Assembly (NCBI GenBank): GCA_963931925.1
Contig: OZ007579.1
Location: forward strand, 33,499,519 to 33,563,518
Origin: Onchidella celtica
Taxonomy: Eukaryota; Mollusca; Gastropoda; Systellommatophora; Onchidiidae
Reading direction: 5' to 3'
Length of the DNA: 64,000 bases
Part shown: piece after piece, positions 60,339 through 64,000 of the stretch
Layout: each line of letters opens with the position of its first letter
Position numbering within the stretch: the first letter of the stretch is position 1
Position numbers and translations under genes: made by a program
The notes under the pieces: generated by a model
The model's input: only the letters and a program-made list of their open reading frames with translations
What the model was told of the DNA's origin: nothing
Databases searched by the model: none

Positions 60339-60795
60339 GGCTCTCCTGTGAAGGCGCCTTTACTCAGATTGTCTGAAATTCTATCATTTTCATGTATCTG
60401 TGAGTTTGGTATCCATTTCCTTTAGTCTTTAGCACTCACGGGCATTCCTTAAACACAAGTAACTCCAAAGATGATCGAAAAGAATCTTCAAGGTTCTCTA
60501 TTTTCTGGCATTAGGCAAAAACACATTCCTCTAAATTACGATTATTCCTCTGTGATGTTCAGGTTTGAAAATTTTGCTGGACAATAAATTATCTCATCTC
60601 AGGAAGACTAAAGTAACACTACTGGCGCAATATTATGTGACGATTTTTGTGCACAGTAATACTGATGCAGCAGGGAAGCTTACAACTCATCAAACAATAG
60701 TTGAACCACAGGGTTAACATGTAAAACTTCATGGATAAAGAGGGGTCAAACGTTATGAAACTCGGCTGTAACTGCATCAATTCTTGGCAATGAAT

Positions 60796-60975
60796 TACCT
60801 GGACACAACCACTCTGAACAAAGTTACGTGGACACAACCACTCTGAACAAAGTTACGTGGACACAACCACTCTGAACAAAGTTACGTGGATACAACCACT
60901 CTGAAAAAAGTTACGTGGACACAACCACTCTGAAAAATGTTACGTGGTCACAACCATTTTGAACAAAATTCCACG
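60796..60975. repeat. 29-bp minisatellite, about six copies
   Basis: Units around ACGTGGACACAACCACTCTG and AACAAAGTT; the outer copies are diverged. Confidence 0.93.
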
Positions 60976-62550
60976 TTTAGTATTATTTGTTTAAAATTTT
61001 TGAGCCACCAGAAAAAAACAAAAAACAAAACATGCATTTTTCGTCCAATGCAACTGAAAGTGTGATCGGAAATTTCGTTCTTGGCTGTCTTTGTTCTTCG
61101 CTGAACTTTACGCAGTGCAGGTCGAAACTAATCTGTACGTTTTCCGAGCAGTGACTTCCAGGGGTTTGGTGTTGGGCTGTTCTTAGGGGCGCAATAGTAT
61201 TTCACATTATAATCCATTGGTGAACAATGAACACAACTCCGTATTTTCTCTATTTGGTTTTTGTAATTAGGCTACGTGCCCGTAACAACTTTCATGTTGA
61301 AAAGGACGACATTTTAGACTGTAGAGCTGTTTGTACAACGAAGTTAACATCGATCATTTCAAATTTCAAAAGAAAAATAAAATTAATGTTCATTTCACTT
61401 TTTCATTCTGTGATCCCTGAAACGGATACCCGGAGCCATCGACCCCTTCCATCCCAACCCCCCCCCCTCACCTCCCCCCTCCTTCTACACGTCAGTTTCC
61501 GAGTACACGAGCCAAGTAGTGACTGTAAACACTTGCGCTGGTCCAATTTGTATTGCCACTTTTAACACACAACAATAAGTTCTAAGAGCTTCCAGATCTA
61601 CAGAATACGGCAGCCCATACAAAACAACTTTTTCTATTCCTGAGAACAAAACAGGAAATCTTCTATTTGACTTTCTATAGTGAATAAACCTCCGACTGCA
61701 GAGATCAGTGCTAGGCCGGTGGACAGTAGAACATTCTTGAATGGAGGCGGTGCTTTTATTCTATTATTTATGATAGTTTTTCATTTGATTTTTCATAATG
61801 ATTTATGATGGGCCTGAAAAGTGCTGAAAGTGTGTGAACAATGAGGACTGTAGCTTTCTGTACTACCAATGTCTAGGTGGCATACACAAATTTTTCACCC
61901 TGTGAAATTCACGGTTCTTAAGACGTCCACTTTTATTGTTCGATACCCGGGGTAGATATGCTGGGAAGGAAACGCTCTATCGCCATTATATTTTATCTGC
62001 CTGGTATAATCTGTGGTTGTCGTTTCCCTAGATGAACACGAGGGGACTAAAGCCTTGCATAAGCACACAGAGTACTTCATGGTATTATATGCTTTCAGGC
62101 TAGAGAAACTGGAGGAAACAAAGAAGATCAGAACAATACAATCAGTAAATAAGTGTTCAAACCAACTCTAATAAAGTATCGTTTGCGCAACTTGCGGTCT
62201 ATGCTAGAGCAAGCTGTTGACGCCTTCAGGAAGATATTACCATAGGATCTGAAATCTGCACTTGACGTCGGTGATCCAAATACAAAAAAACACTGTTCTC
62301 TAAAATATAAAAGCCAATTGCAAAACATACGCCGAGAACTCTTGGGTGCCAAAAAAACCCATAGACATGCCGTTTTCATTTGAATTCTTAAGAGATAACG
62401 TAGTTTGCGACGGATAAACAAAACTGTGTATATAAGATTTGTACCGTGCTCAGCCCGGACAACTCTCAAAGTTAAGCCCTGCCTTTTCCCGAGCCGCATT
62501 TTTACCCAACGTTCCAATCTTTTCCCATTGGCTGTTAATGTTGTTACTCT

Positions 62551-62824
62551 TGTACGTACATACCTCAAGCATTTTGCGCCAGGTATAGGTATTTTAAAGC
62601 CTTTTGTGACTTCAGAGCCAGAAAGCTCCCCCCTCCAAATACAGCATTAATGAATTATTCTTCAGATTTTCTTGTTGTTTTCCTCCTGTTTTTTGTTTGT
62701 TTTGTTTTTGGTTGAAATAGGTAAAGGATTCGATCAGATTTAGGGTTGAGGATAAGGCCAGGGTTAGATATAGCTATGTATAATTATGTACGCGCCCATA
62801 GCGCAAAACGCTTGAGGTAGGTAG
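62551..62824. mobile_element. 290-bp TIR repeat family, copy 3
   Basis: Left end GTACGTACATACCTCAAGC and right end GCGCAAAACGCTTGAGGTAG are inverted. The interior shares TTTTAAAGCCTTTTGTGAC and TTAGGGTTGAGGATAAGG with the other copies. Confidence 0.78.
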
Positions 62825-63344
62825 TCTTTCCTATCTGTGTTTATGTAGGGCATGACGTTCAATTCTACCTGTTCACTACACGAACCACTTAGTGCTTATA
62901 CCATGTCTAAGAGTTACAGAAATGCATTGTCTCCAGTGATGGGAGTAAATGTGATAGTAGTTTATTTGCAGTTTGAAAAAAAAAAAAAACCATACACATA
63001 CATAGAAACGAGCAATATAATTAAAGTATCGTTTTTTTGTATTATTTCTTATAATGAGGTTTTGCAAAATAGAACTACTGTCTTTTTGTCACATTTCGAG
63101 TTCGTTTTCGGAAGAGCTGAAGTAAATCTGCAAAACCACAATCCACAATCCGTGGCTCGCATATATTTAAGTGTGCATAACATTCGTACGCCTAGATTTT
63201 AAACAATAGGAAAATACTGATTACAAGGCAACAAAATCGCATCTGTGCACCTGGCCTTAAAAGACAAGAGATCAAACAAGATGTAAAAAATAAAATTCTA
63301 ACGGCAAATATCAATTTTGTCTACTTAACTAAATCAAGCAAAGA

Positions 63345-63515
63345 ACGTGTTCAAACTTATCAACTTTCCCACATTTTTATCAAACGTATCAACTCTCCCA
63401 CACAATATAATTCAAACACCAACTTATCCGACATATTTATCAAGCATCAACTTATTCCACATAGTTATCGAACATCAATTTATCCTACATATTTATCAAA
63501 CATCAACTTATCGCA
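63345..63515. repeat. degenerate minisatellite, about 30-bp unit
   Basis: About six units around CATATTTATCAAACATCAAC and TTATCC. Confidence 0.8.
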
Positions 63516-64000
63516 CACATCTCTGAGAAATAGGAACACCTTTCAATATAAATATCGTCATTTTAAAGTCCTCCTCACTGACCCCTCGTGTATTCACAAC
63601 AGCCCAGGTCACTAAGGACACAACAATACGTAGATTTAATCCCTCTTCAATCACAGGGGGAAAATTTTATACTTGGTCCGTTCATACAGTTGAATTCACA
63701 CCAACTATGCCAGTGTCAATATTACGTTGAACTGAAATGGATCAAAGGGAAGAAGTGAAGAAATCGGTGTAGCAGTATGTGAAAAAGTTTACCAATGTAT
63801 TCATGGTACAGACCTGACCAGTGGTTTTCAGACTTTGGAATTTAGAAAATAAATAACATGAAAACCAAAAACCCCCAAAATCTGCGGGGACATGGATAAG
63901 GTTGAAGCAAAGTCAATGTGACAAAAAGAGAAAGATGTATTAATGCAAGGCCTCGCGTAAGTTAATAATACACAAACGATACAATAAAACGCAAATGACA

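Larger units (their letters stand above)
60976..64000. other. right-end region without a supported gene
   Basis: Contains the third copy of the 290-bp TIR family and a degenerate minisatellite at 63345-63515. No ORF has convincing coding character. Confidence 0.5.

Noticed and set aside
62128..62568. 146-codon minus-strand ORF
   Set aside because: Basic, low-information composition, overlaps the end of a repeat element, no splice or domain support.

Overview
The window is animal nuclear DNA. Coding sequence is sparse and broken into short exons with GT/AG borders. It lies among long introns full of microsatellites, minisatellites, tRNA-derived SINEs, foldback MITEs and two young LTR retrotransposons. 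The protein families and the repeat texture suggest a lophotrochozoan, most likely a gastropod mollusc. That assignment is an inference, since nothing here names a species.

Layout: (1) 1-2989, plus strand: the 3' part of a TPR-containing gene of unknown function, three exons visible and truncated at the left edge. (2) 2990-11670: intergenic space between two convergent genes, holding one clear hAT-type MITE (7899-8224), a tRNA-SINE (about 10515-10992) and one member of a 290-bp repeat family. (3) 11671-55146, minus strand: one large gene for a cytosolic carboxypeptidase of the CCP2/CCP3 (AGBL2/AGBL3) group. I could chain 18 exons with compatible splice phases into one frame of about 1,039 residues ending in a stop. 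A tentative first coding exon at 60008-60338 also fits in phase. (4) 55147-64000: 5' intron or upstream sequence with compound microsatellites, MITEs and no firmly supported gene.

The carboxypeptidase gene covers two thirds of the window. Its catalytic exons lie between 46.6 and 55.1 kb. The introns of its C-terminal tail hold two nearly intact mobile elements. The first is a 6.6-kb Ty3/Gypsy element (20327-26933) whose integrase lies upstream of reverse transcriptase, as in the Gmr1 group, with a SCAN-like Gag and a tRNA-Pro primer site. The second is a 4.7-kb non-autonomous LTR element (29056-33753) with 1304-bp LTRs and no coding capacity. Both have 5-bp target duplications and almost identical LTRs, so both are recent.

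Other points of note are a decayed second copy of part of a carboxypeptidase exon at 45.78-45.92 kb, three foldback elements in 1.2 kb at 13.64-14.83 kb, several small multi-copy TIR families, and a 33-bp minisatellite whose every unit carries an inverted repeat. I see no CRISPR array, prokaryotic operon or defence system. The most unusual coding system is the Gmr1-type retrotransposon.
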